Source: Bacteroidota bacterium (GTDB taxonomy: Bacteria; Bacteroidota; Bacteroidia; Chitinophagales; Saprospiraceae). From it: 12,295 bases of DNA. The notes beneath the pieces are model-generated. The model worked only from the letters and a program-made list of their open reading frames with translations, did not search any database and had not been told where the DNA came from. Position 1 is the first letter of the stretch; each line of letters opens with the position of its first letter. The position numbers and the translations under genes are program-made. Positions 6,114-12,295 of this stretch are shown in pieces. The stretch spans positions 1-12,295 of the forward strand of contig QQUB01000728.1 in NCBI GenBank assembly GCA_008501835.1. The letters are read 5' to 3'.

Positions 6114-7775
6114 ATGGCAGAACAGCGTCCCTGGCTAAAAAATTATCCCGGAGGAGTTCCGGCAAATATCGACCCTGAAGCATTTTGTTCGGTAGTCGAA
6201 ATGATGGAGGCTACCTTTGATAAATATCGTAAACAGGTGGCTTTTTCCTGTATGGGCAAAGGCCTGACATTTGATCAAATTGATAAAATGTCCAAAAGCT
6301 TTGGAGCATACCTGCTTTCCAGAGGTCTTGAACCCGGGGACAAAATCGCCCTGATGATGCCCAATTTGCTGCAATATCCAATTGCTCTCTTTGGAGCCCT
6401 GCGTGCAGGACTGGTCATTGTAAATACCAACCCGCTGTATACACCAAGGGAGATGAAACATCAGTTTGCTGACTCGGGCGCCAAAGCTGTGGTCATCGCT
6501 GAAAACTTTGCGGCTAACCTGGAACAAATCATCGGAGAAACGAATATCAAAACCGTGATCCTCACCAGTATTGGGGAAATGCTTGGGGCTGTAAAAGGTA
6601 CTATTGTAAACTTCGTGGTGCGCAGCGTGAAGAAAATGGTTCCAAAATATAACATTCCAAATACAGTGAATTTCATGGAAGCCCTCAAACAGGGGAAGAA
6701 ATTCTCGTTACCAAATCACGCCGGCGAACCTGATGAAGTTATTTTGCTTCAGTATACGGGAGGTACTACAGGGGTTTCTAAAGGCGCCATGCTCACCAAC
6801 CGAAATATGGTTGCCAATATGCTTCAGGTAAGGGCATGGATGATGCCTTATCTCGAGGACGGAAAAGAAACGGCGCTTTGTCCACTGCCATTGTATCATA
6901 TTTTTGCCTTTACAGTGAATTGTCTTGCGTTGATGAGTATTGGTACCAAAAGTATTCTCATTACCAATGCGCGTGATCTTCCATCTGTTATCAAGGCCTG
7001 GAAAGCGGAGCCTGTCTCTTTGCTGACAGGGGTAAATACCTTATTTAACGCTTTGCTCAACCACAAGGACTTTACAAGCATCGACTTTAGCGCCTTAAAA
7101 ATCACTGTGGGTGGTGGTATGGCCGTGCAGCGCCCTGTTGCGGAGAAATGGCAACAGGTTACCGGTTGCACCCTTGCCGAAGGTTATGGGATGACAGAGA
7201 GCGCTCCTGTGGCGACGATCAATCCACTAGATAAAACAGCACATGTTGGTTTTATCGGCTTGCCGATCTCTTCAACGGACATGCGCGTTGTAGACGATGA
7301 GCGCAATCCTCTGGAGATTGGAAAAGTTGGTGAACTTCAGATCAAGGGGCCTCAGGTGATGAAAGGTTATTACAACCGTCCGGAAGATACTGCAGAAACC
7401 ATCATCGACAACTGGTTATGCACCGGGGATATCGGTTTGATGACAGAGGAAGGATATTTCAAGATCGTCGACCGTAAGAAAGATATGATCCTCGTTTCCG
7501 GGTTTAATGTCTTCCCGAATGAGATCGAAGAGGTGGTGGCCGGCCATCCAAAAGTACTGGAGGTGGCTGCTGTCGGTATTCCTCATGAAAAATCCGGAGA
7601 GGTCGTGAAAGTATTTGTCGTTAAAAAAGACAAATCCCTCACCGAACAGGAAGTCATTGATTTTTGCCGTCAGAACCTTACAGGTTACAAAGTTCCAAAA
7701 GCGGTAGAATTTAGAAATGACCTGCCGAAAACGAACGTCGGTAAGATTTTGAGGCGTGAGTTGAGGGAGGGGTAG
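6114..7775 (+). CDS. fadD: Long-chain fatty-acid--CoA ligase (AMP-dependent synthetase)
   Basis: The 553-residue product is an ANL-superfamily acyl-CoA synthetase close to FadD. It activates fatty acids with ATP and CoA for beta-oxidation or lipid synthesis, at the inner face of the membrane. Motifs in order: P-loop YTGGTTGVSKGA at 214-225 (A3), PLPLYHIFAF at 257-266, YGMTE at 358-362 (A5), WLCTGDIG at 434-441 with Asp439 (A7), the linker DRKKD at 453-457 (A8), GFNVFPNEIE at 463-472 and the catalytic lysine Lys544 in GKILRREL (A10). The gene is complete and the length is usual (E. coli FadD has 561). The start at ATG 6114 gives the MAEQRPWLKNYPGGVP start seen in FadD-like proteins. No beta-oxidation genes are adjacent. 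It is preceded by a long regulatory-looking gap and followed by hairpins that could end transcription. Confidence 0.95.
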   Translation: MAEQRPWLKNYPGGVPANIDPEAFCSVVEMMEATFDKYRKQVAFSCMGKGLTFDQIDKMSKSFGAYLLSRGLEPGDKIALMMPNLLQYPIALFGALRAGLVIVNTNPLYTPREMKHQFADSGAKAVVIAENFAANLEQIIGETNIKTVILTSIGEMLGAVKGTIVNFVVRSVKKMVPKYNIPNTVNFMEALKQGKKFSLPNHAGEPDEVILLQYTGGTTGVSKGAMLTNRNMVANMLQVRAWMMPYLEDGKETALCPLPLYHIFAFTVNCLALMSIGTKSILITNARDLPSVIKAWKAEPVSLLTGVNTLFNALLNHKDFTSIDFSALKITVGGGMAVQRPVAEKWQQVTGCTLAEGYGMTESAPVATINPLDKTAHVGFIGLPISSTDMRVVDDERNPLEIGKVGELQIKGPQVMKGYYNRPEDTAETIIDNWLCTGDIGLMTEEGYFKIVDRKKDMILVSGFNVFPNEIEEVVAGHPKVLEVAAVGIPHEKSGEVVKVFVVKKDKSLTEQEVIDFCRQNLTGYKVPKAVEFRNDLPKTNVGKILRRELREG

Positions 7776-7801
7776 TCTTCAGTCTGCAGCCCACAGTATT
7801 C
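7774..7801. repeat. AG-led heptanucleotide repeats after fadD
   Basis: Starting inside the fadD stop codon, four 7 bp units follow without indels: AGTCTTC, AGTCTGC, AGCCCAC, AGTATTC. The unit differs from the other heptad sites, but the period is the same. The short length makes this the weakest of the heptad calls. Confidence 0.5.
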
Positions 7802-7810
7802 CTGGCTATG

Positions 7811-7835
7811 ATCATACAATTGAAATGTGTATGAT
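7811..7835 (+). terminator. Hairpin downstream of fadD, possible terminator
   Basis: ATCATACA (7811-7818) and TGTATGAT (7828-7835) form a perfect 8 bp stem with a 9 nt loop, 36 bp after the fadD stop. It is followed by ATTATTTAA rather than a true T run, and the stem is A+T-rich, so termination would be weak. Confidence 0.35.
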
Positions 7836-7841
7836 ATTATT

Positions 7842-7917
7842 TAACACATAGTCATATAGAACATATAGTTTGCGATTCTTAATTAATCGTCTATATGAAC
7901 TTTGTGACTATGTGTTA
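7842..7917. repeat. Long imperfect inverted repeat before the secreted-protein/sanA pair
   Basis: TAACACATAGTCA (7842-7854) pairs with TGACTATGTGTTA (7905-7917). Farther in, CATATAG (7862-7868) pairs with CTATATG (7891-7897) and CGATT (7873-7877) with AATCG (7885-7889) around a 7 nt loop. This gives a nested hairpin of 76 nt. It ends 16 bp before the chosen start codon of the next gene and overlaps the only promoter-like word seen there (GAACTTTG, 7897-7904, one mismatch from TAnnTTTG). Confidence 0.75.
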
Positions 7918-7933
7918 TTATTTTTTTAATCAA

Positions 7934-8524
7934 ATGAAAACGAATTTTCAAATGAATAGGATTATTTTATTGGGCCTGATGCTTTGTATTGGGGTGGTTA
8001 CTTTTGCTCAGGATTTGACGATTACGAATGGGGAAAAAGAAAAAACTTTTTCTGGAAGTGATTACTTTTGGTTTAGGTTGGAAGATAAGCAATATGCAGA
8101 AACGAAGAAAGGGTACTATGAATTCATCGGCCACATAGCTAATGTTGTCGAAGATAGTATTACCATAGAATTAAAAGAGTTTCATAGTCATTTTCCGGCC
8201 AACGGATCGATCGGTTGGCATGATGTTCAAGAGGTTCAAATGCCTCAAACCTTCACTTTTGCTTCTCAGGATATTTATTCACTTGTTAGATACAAATCCG
8301 AAAAAGCTAAAAAGCGAGAAAGAAAACTTGCAAATTTTGCAGGAGTGCTGTTGATAACAGGAGTGGGAACTTGGGCAAATGTGCTCTGGGCACCTGATAA
8401 ATCAGCCAGGAAAGCTTTGTGGATATCAGGTGCTGTTCAAATTGGGGCAGGGTTTACTATTGGTCTTTCAACAAACTCAAGAAGGTATGAATTTAAGGAT
8501 GGTGAAACCTGGCGAGTAAAATGA
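7934..8524 (+). CDS. Secreted or membrane-anchored protein of unknown function, coupled to sanA
   Basis: I do not recognise this 196-residue protein. From ATG 7934 or 7952, an N-terminal signal peptide is clear: a basic residue, a run of hydrophobic residues (IILLGLMLCIGVVTF) and AQ before DLTITNGE, fitting cleavage after the Ala-Gln. The mature part starts with likely beta-strands (ITNGEKEKTF, YYEFIGHIANVVEDSITIELKEF). A basic stretch KSEKAKKRERK follows at about 128-138, then two hydrophobic segments (about 139-155 and 168-183) separated by WAPDKSARK, and a charged tail YEFKDGETWRVK. The frame is also open to an ATG at 7895, but that start lies inside the inverted repeat and would put a poor extension before the signal peptide. 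Its stop overlaps the start of sanA (ATGA), so the two are probably translationally coupled and act together at the envelope. That role is inference from context only. Confidence 0.75.
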   Translation: MKTNFQMNRIILLGLMLCIGVVTFAQDLTITNGEKEKTFSGSDYFWFRLEDKQYAETKKGYYEFIGHIANVVEDSITIELKEFHSHFPANGSIGWHDVQEVQMPQTFTFASQDIYSLVRYKSEKAKKRERKLANFAGVLLITGVGTWANVLWAPDKSARKALWISGAVQIGAGFTIGLSTNSRRYEFKDGETWRVK

Positions 8525-9174
8525 CTTCAATGAAAAAGCGATTTAAATCTATTTTTAAACTGGGAGTTCTTGCTTTATTGGCAATTATTGTCATTACTTA
8601 TGCTTCTGACAAGGTTGTACAGAATGCAGCAACAGGTAAGCTTTACAGTTCAGTAGCAGAAATTCCTCATAATAAAGTAGGATTGTTTTTGGGGACGGCC
8701 AAATATCTTAGTTCAGGACAACTCAACCTCTATTATAAATACAGGATCGAGGCGGCAGTGAAACTCTATGATGCAGGAAAAGTTGAATTCATTCTTGTCA
8801 GTGGAGATAACAGCAGGAAGGATTATGATGAACCTACTACCATAAAAAATGATCTGATCTCAAGAGGAATACCTGCCGAAAGGATCTTCCTCGATTATGC
8901 TGGTTTTCGGACATTGGATTCTGTGGTTCGAAGTAAAGCCATTTTCGGTCAGGAAAAGTTGACTGTCATCTCGCAACCATTCCATAATGAAAGAGCTGTG
9001 TTTATTGCCTCAAAAAAAAGAATCAATGCCATTGGTTTTAATGCGCAGGATGTCAGCCTTGGCTATGGATTCAAAGTGCAAATGCGTGAGAAACTTGCCC
9101 GAAACAAAATGGTTCTTGACCTGATATTCGGCAAAAAACCAAAATATCTTGGAGAGCAGATTGTTATTGAGTGA
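8521..9174 (+). CDS. sanA: SanA/YdcF-type DUF218 family inner-membrane protein (vancomycin high temperature exclusion-like)
   Basis: The 217-residue product has a basic N-terminus (MKKRFKS), one membrane segment at about 12-27 and a periplasmic DUF218 domain. Matches to the SanA branch are good over the whole length: GTAKY at 59-62, LNLYYKYRIEAAVKLYDAGK at 68-87, VSGDNSRKDYDEP at 93-105, LDYAGFRTLDSVVRS at 124-138, SQPFHNERA at 151-159 and the C-terminal REKLARNKMVLD at about 189-200. In E. coli SanA overexpression restores the vancomycin barrier of a permeable mutant at high temperature; the biochemical activity of the domain is unknown. It may start at Met4 (8530) instead, but ATG 8521 overlaps the stop of the preceding gene by 4 bp, typical of coupling. 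An IS3-family element is inserted 18 bp after its stop codon. Confidence 0.9.
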   Translation: MTSMKKRFKSIFKLGVLALLAIIVITYASDKVVQNAATGKLYSSVAEIPHNKVGLFLGTAKYLSSGQLNLYYKYRIEAAVKLYDAGKVEFILVSGDNSRKDYDEPTTIKNDLISRGIPAERIFLDYAGFRTLDSVVRSKAIFGQEKLTVISQPFHNERAVFIASKKRINAIGFNAQDVSLGYGFKVQMREKLARNKMVLDLIFGKKPKYLGEQIVIE

Positions 9175-9192
9175 TGTTTATCCCTATCAATT

Positions 9193-9218
9193 TGTCTGTC
9201 CCTGAAATAGGTTGACCG
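9193..9218 (-). repeat. IS terminal inverted repeat, orfB (right) end
   Basis: TGTCTGTCCCTGAAATAGG plus TTGACCG matches the reverse complement of 10584-10609 at 19 of 26 positions. Shared blocks are TGT, TCCCT and GTTGACCG. Confidence 0.88.
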
Positions 9219-9240
9219 CTTTTTAGTTAGAAAATAATTA

Positions 9241-10173
9241 TTAAAAAAGAGGGCAACTATATTCAATTTGACCTTCGAGATAATCATTTAGATGTTTAAA
9301 TGAAGATCTCTCCAATGCGTTTTGTTCTGCAAAAATTAGTTCAAAATGGCTGTTTTCTTTGGAGTTGTTTTTAAATCTTTGTTCAAAATTTATTGGAGTT
9401 AACCTTTCAGGTAAATGTCGATGGATACGATTAGAGTTGTAATGATCCACAGCTTTTTTTACCATTCGGGATAACTGCTGCTTAGTTTCGATTTTCCAAT
9501 AATTTAAGTATTCATTTTTTATGATTCCATTTACCCTTTCGGCATAAGCATTGTCTTGCGCTTTTTGTCCCATGCTAATGTAGCAACCCAGGTCTTTTAA
9601 TAAGTTAGTATAAATCTTGGCCCCATATTGAGACCCTCTGTCAGAGTGATGAATCATACCTTTCATTGCCTTTGGTCCTCTTAACTTAATGAGTTGTTTC
9701 AAAGCCCTGACATTGGCTTGAGCCCTCATGTGATCACTAACCTGATGCCCAACTATTCGTTTACTAAATACATCAATTAAGAATATTAAATAATAAAACG
9801 ATCCACCAAGGTTGTAATAAGTTATATCACTTTGAACTACCTGATTAATCCTTGTAACCAGAAGACCTTGTATCAAGTTGTCGTACTGATAACAACTTGG
9901 TATTGTAGTCTTTATGTAGTTTTTACGCTTCTTAACTCCATACCCCAGCCTTAGGAACAAATCAACAAACCGGTCCCGCCCAATAAAATCAGGTTGCAGC
10001 GTATAATATATTTTTTCTAAACCACATCCAGGGTGATCCTCTCTTAGGTCTTGCACATCTAAGACTAAGTAGGATAAATTTTGTTCAAAAATTCTTTCTC
10101 TCTTTTGATATTGATGAACTGCCTGTTTAGTAAGACCTATAACTTTATATAAGTCATTTAAAGAATACTTCAA
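9241..10173 (-). CDS. IS3-family transposase OrfB (DDE integrase domain)
   Basis: The 310-residue reading frame carries the rve/DDE integrase core of IS3-family transposases. It has an HTH_21-like region at about 35-85 (DLREDHPGCGLEKIYY), then the catalytic triad Asp116 (QSDITYY), Asp178 (HHSDRGSQYG) and Glu212 (DNAYAERVNG), and the C-terminal YNSNRIHRHLPERLTPINFE typical of the family. Between Asp178 and Glu212 there are 33 residues rather than the common 35. The only start codon near the front is a TTG at 10173 overlapping the orfA stop (TTGA); it is probably not the true start. The frame stays open upstream to 10224, just after a run of eight A, so the active protein is most likely an OrfAB fusion made by -1 frameshifting. 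The C-terminal tail of about 40 residues after the core is longer than in many relatives. Confidence 0.93.
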   Translation of the reverse strand: MKYSLNDLYKVIGLTKQAVHQYQKRERIFEQNLSYLVLDVQDLREDHPGCGLEKIYYTLQPDFIGRDRFVDLFLRLGYGVKKRKNYIKTTIPSCYQYDNLIQGLLVTRINQVVQSDITYYNLGGSFYYLIFLIDVFSKRIVGHQVSDHMRAQANVRALKQLIKLRGPKAMKGMIHHSDRGSQYGAKIYTNLLKDLGCYISMGQKAQDNAYAERVNGIIKNEYLNYWKIETKQQLSRMVKKAVDHYNSNRIHRHLPERLTPINFEQRFKNNSKENSHFELIFAEQNALERSSFKHLNDYLEGQIEYSCPLF

Positions 10174-10565
10174 GTGTCGTCGCCTGGCTCTGAAGTTGTG
10201 GATCGTTGAGTGCCGGAATTTTTTTTAATATCAACGTTTAATTCCTTTTCCGCTACTTTAATCAACGCTTCTAAATAGTCTATCTCGATCTGCTTTCGCC
10301 CCACAATACCTTCCAACTCTTTAATTCGATCTTCTAACTTTTTTAGTTTATGTTGACTACTGTTTTTCATTTCTACTACCTGGGTCTGTGGTGTATTATA
10401 GGAGGAGTATTTGTAAATCCATCTATAAATGCATTGATGAGCTAAAGCGTGAAGTTTGGATAATTCCATGATAGTGAATTTGCCACTTTCATATTCACTA
10501 ACGATAGTTCTTTTAAACTCCTCACTAAATTTACGGCGTTTGATCAATCTTTTCCCATTTTTCAT
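10170..10565 (-). CDS. IS3-family transposase OrfA (HTH and coiled coil)
   Basis: The 131-residue protein is the DNA-binding partner of the IS3-family transposase. The N-terminal half (RRKFSEEFKRTIVSEYESGK, about 10-29, then LSKLHALAHQCIYRWIYKY at about 35-53) is the usual HTH of Tnp_1 type that binds the terminal repeats. A heptad-patterned segment KLKKLEDRIKELEGIVGRKQ at about 73-92 forms the coiled coil for multimerisation. The tail after IKK is read in frame 0 past the frameshift site and is non-conserved. Alone, OrfA usually acts as a repressor; fused to OrfB it makes the active transposase. The start is ATG 10565, 19 bp inside the terminal repeat. Confidence 0.9.
   Translation of the reverse strand: MKNGKRLIKRRKFSEEFKRTIVSEYESGKFTIMELSKLHALAHQCIYRWIYKYSSYNTPQTQVVEMKNSSQHKLKKLEDRIKELEGIVGRKQIEIDYLEALIKVAEKELNVDIKKNSGTQRSTTSEPGDDT
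10219..10226 (-). other. Putative programmed -1 frameshift site (A8 run) between orfA and orfB
   Basis: On the minus strand the orfA frame reads ATT AAA AAA AAT. The eight A residues allow slippage by one base into the orfB frame, with A AAA AAT as a usable slippery heptamer. The orfB frame has a TAA at the first A residues (10227-10225) and is open from there to the orfB stop, exactly the arrangement expected. I did not identify a stimulatory stem-loop. Confidence 0.7.
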
Positions 10566-10583
10566 TTCATTGTGTTTGAAAAA

Positions 10584-10609
10584 CGGTCAACTTTATTTAG
10601 GGATGTACA
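10584..10609 (-). repeat. IS terminal inverted repeat, orfA (left) end
   Basis: Read on the minus strand this end starts TGTACATCCCTAAATAAAG and ends TTGACCG, matching the other end at 19 of 26 positions. It lies 18 bp upstream of the orfA ATG, so the orfA promoter probably lies in or across it. Confidence 0.88.
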
Positions 10610-10612
10610 ATT

Positions 10613-10654
10613 CTTCACTCATCACTCTGAACCATGCACTCATCACTTCATCCC
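10613..10654. repeat. CATCACT-type heptanucleotide repeats beside the IS
   Basis: Six 7 bp units in phase: CTTCACT, CATCACT, CTGAACC, ATGCACT, CATCACT, TCATCCC. CACTCATCACT recurs exactly at 10616-10626 and 10637-10647, three heptads apart. On the far side of the IS, GAGTGATG (9169-9176) at the sanA stop is the reverse complement of CATCACTC (10620-10627). Before insertion these were about 23 bp apart, so the IS may have landed in the loop of a repeat hairpin. Confidence 0.6.
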
Positions 10655-10656
10655 CC

Positions 10657-12295
10657 TCATCTTCCCGAGCGTTCCACCAGGCTCTTTAACAAATCATTGA
10701 ACTTATCCACCTTCTTCAGTTCCTCTATCGATTGATGCATTCTGAATCGCCACTTATGCCTCACATTACTGGGGTCATTGATCTGCTCCAGATGGGTTTC
10801 ATTCCAGCGGAATCCTCCGTCAATAGCCATGAGGTCCTGGATGGGGATAGTGACCCACATAGCAGGGGAGTACAGGTGTTGTACGATCATTTCTTCACAA
10901 ACCCATGGTTCTGCAAAAAAAGGCGCAGCTCCAAAGTTGCCCAGTTCATTATTATAGAAGTCCTGAATGAGCTTCCTGTCCTCTTCCCACCATCCGCGAA
11001 TCGTAGCCATGTCATGAGTGGAAGTGGTGCAAACCGAAAGATAAGGTGCATCTGCAGGATGAGCGAAACGGACTTTTGGATCTTTTGACATCCTTTGAAT
11101 TTCCAGGGTCAAAATGCCCAGATGGTCCATCACGGGAGGTACGCAATCCGGTACCATCCCAAGGTCCTCACCACATACCAGCATATTACTGGCTGAAATG
11201 ATGGCCGGCAATTTTTCCATACCCTTCTGATACCAGAAGTCATCATGCCTTTTGTAAAAATAATGTACGTATAATTCTTCCAGCTGGTGTTTTATATGTC
11301 CGTCAAGTTCAGCAAATGAAGAGGTACTCTGAAGGGTGATCCTCGGGTGCCATTCGTCCTCTCCGGTCTGGATGAACAAAACATTTCCAATAAGCTGGAA
11401 CAGGCCATCCCGGATCAGTTTTTCTTTATCTGAAAGGTCTTCTTCCTCTTTGTCTGCGAGGAAGTGTTGATTAACCTTTAGTTGAGTATCAAAACCCGGT
11501 TTCATGCGATAGGTTCCATAACCATCGGCCTCAAGATATTTGTGAATGACTTCTTCCGTATGTATCCCAAAAATACCATGCAGGTGATGGTGCCGGATAT
11601 AAGGCTTAACCATGCGTTCGTAATCAAATGGGATGCCATAAGAGGAAATCTCATGAGCAGTCAATGGTAATGCGGGGTTGAAGTAACCCAAGGTGCCTTC
11701 AACGGCGTCCAGTGGAATTTCCCAGATCCTGAAAAATCCGAGGATGTGATCGATGCGATAAGCGTCGAAATAATCGGCCATCTTTTGGAGGCGGTTTTTC
11801 CACCATGAATAGTCTTCCTGAGCCATTTCCTGCCAATTGTAGGTGGGGAAGCCCCAGTTTTGGCCCTTAATGGCAAAATCATCCGGTGGGGCACCGGCCT
11901 GAGCATTTAGGTTGAATAAATGCGGCTCCGTCCATGCTTCAACACTGTTTGGACTGATGCCGATAGGGATATCTCCTTTTAAAACAATGCCTTTTTCTCT
12001 GGCGTATTCCGCAGCTTCTTTCATCTGTTTATCCAGGTGGTATTGGATGAAATAGTGGATGGCGATATCATCCCAGGCTTTGGAAGATGGGCTACACAAT
12101 TTGGAAATTGCACTTTTTTTATAGGTGCTGTATTTGCCCCATTGCCTGAACTCCGGGCTACTGTTTTTCTCCCGCAGGTAGACAAAAGCTGCGTACGGGA
12201 CCAGCCAGGATTTATTGGCTTCGAAAAACTTTTTATAATCCTCAGATTCAAAAAAGGATTCTTTTTCCTGATCGAAGAGCATCTTAAAGTAGCGG
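10657..12295 (-). CDS. malQ: 4-alpha-glucanotransferase, GH77, DPE2-like (C-terminal part; N-terminus beyond window)
   Basis: The frame is open to the right edge (R-Y-F-K precede the internal Met at 12282), so the gene is truncated. About 545 residues are visible and contain the GH77 catalytic domain, which moves alpha-1,4-glucan chains between acceptors in maltose, starch or glycogen use. The catalytic residues are seen, counted from that Met: nucleophile Asp at about 178 in AYRIDHILGFFRIWEIP, acid/base Glu at about 371 in CGEDLGMVP and the third Asp at about 423 in STHDMATIRGWWE. The gap between the first two is about 190 residues, against fewer than 50 in amylomaltases of the Thermus type. 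The extra roughly 145 residues match the insertion known in plant DPE2-type enzymes. DPE2-like proteins usually have N-terminal CBM20 domains, which would be off the window. The stop lies in or next to heptad repeats and the IS. Confidence 0.93.
   Translation of the reverse strand, partial: RYFKMLFDQEKESFFESEDYKKFFEANKSWLVPYAAFVYLREKNSSPEFRQWGKYSTYKKSAISKLCSPSSKAWDDIAIHYFIQYHLDKQMKEAAEYAREKGIVLKGDIPIGISPNSVEAWTEPHLFNLNAQAGAPPDDFAIKGQNWGFPTYNWQEMAQEDYSWWKNRLQKMADYFDAYRIDHILGFFRIWEIPLDAVEGTLGYFNPALPLTAHEISSYGIPFDYERMVKPYIRHHHLHGIFGIHTEEVIHKYLEADGYGTYRMKPGFDTQLKVNQHFLADKEEEDLSDKEKLIRDGLFQLIGNVLFIQTGEDEWHPRITLQSTSSFAELDGHIKHQLEELYVHYFYKRHDDFWYQKGMEKLPAIISASNMLVCGEDLGMVPDCVPPVMDHLGILTLEIQRMSKDPKVRFAHPADAPYLSVCTTSTHDMATIRGWWEEDRKLIQDFYNNELGNFGAAPFFAEPWVCEEMIVQHLYSPAMWVTIPIQDLMAIDGGFRWNETHLEQINDPSNVRHKWRFRMHQSIEELKKVDKFNDLLKSLVERSGR

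Larger units (their letters stand above)
9193..10609 (-). mobile_element. Complete IS3-family insertion sequence
   Basis: The element is 1417 bp, bounded by 26 bp imperfect terminal inverted repeats with TGT...ACA ends, and encodes OrfA and OrfB in overlapping frames with a -1 relation, the layout of the IS3 family. Both reading frames are intact. The flanks share ATT (9190-9192 and 10610-10612), a 3 bp target duplication as usual in this family; AATT is possible if the end is shifted by one base. It sits between the convergent sanA and glucanotransferase genes and breaks neither. Its base composition looks more A+T-rich than that of the neighbours. The combination of intact ends, frames and duplication points to a recent, possibly active copy. 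I cannot name the subgroup with certainty; length and HTH/DDE layout resemble the IS150-like group. Confidence 0.92.

Noticed and set aside
7895..7933. Earlier ATG for the secreted protein
   Set aside because: It lies inside the right arm of the inverted repeat and would place a non-signal extension before a good signal peptide; ATG 7934 or 7952 fits better.
10171..10173. TTG as an independent start for OrfB
   Set aside because: The frame is open upstream to the A8 run and IS3-family elements typically use frameshifting; TTG reinitiation is possible but less likely.

Overview
The window looks like chromosomal DNA of a member of the Bacteroidota. The reasons are the protein types (a Bacteroidota-style LPS/O-antigen flippase, a bacterial GH3-family protein, a DPE2-like glucanotransferase, a SanA-like protein), the lack of clear Shine-Dalgarno sequences, A+T-rich leaders, and TAnnTTTG-like -7 elements. 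A Saprospiraceae-like host is my guess and cannot be proved from this sequence. Most genes are housekeeping or metabolic. There is no defence island, CRISPR array, prophage or RNA gene that I can support.

Layout from left to right. Positions 1-1306 (minus strand) hold the N-terminal part of a methionine-aminotransferase-like PLP enzyme that runs off the left edge, preceded by an M42 aminopeptidase. The 76 bp between them are almost wholly a heptanucleotide-repeat hairpin. A divergent intergenic region (1307-1640) leads into a plus-strand flippase (1641-3185). The flippase converges, with a 6 bp gap, on a minus-strand GH3-family acyl-adenylate/amide synthetase (3192-4745). Upstream of that are a clear bidirectional-looking terminator (4890-4919) and a thioredoxin gene (5027-5392, minus). 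A 721 bp divergent region (5393-6113) carries a thioredoxin promoter candidate, an exact TGTGA-N6-TCACA palindrome, heptad repeats and an imperfect inverted repeat. It is followed by the plus-strand fadD-like acyl-CoA ligase (6114-7775). After a hairpin-rich spacer come two overlapping plus-strand genes, a secreted protein of unknown function and a SanA/DUF218 protein (7934-9174). A complete IS3-family element (9193-10609, minus) sits between sanA and the convergent 3' end of a DPE2-like 4-alpha-glucanotransferase that runs off the right edge.

The genes do not form one pathway. Loose themes are peptide and methionine turnover (M42 peptidase, aminotransferase), envelope polysaccharide export and envelope barrier (flippase, SanA and its secreted partner), acyl activation by AMP (FadD, GH3) and glucan metabolism (GH77).

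The least explained layer is between the genes. Intergenic spacers carry degenerate tandem repeats with a period of exactly 7 bp but a different unit at each site (GGTTGCT, ACGGTTT, AGTCTGC, CATCACT). Longer imperfect palindromes lie in two divergent promoters and before the sanA operon. These resemble in kind the heptanucleotide STRR repeats described in filamentous cyanobacteria. I could not run any search to see whether they are known for this lineage.
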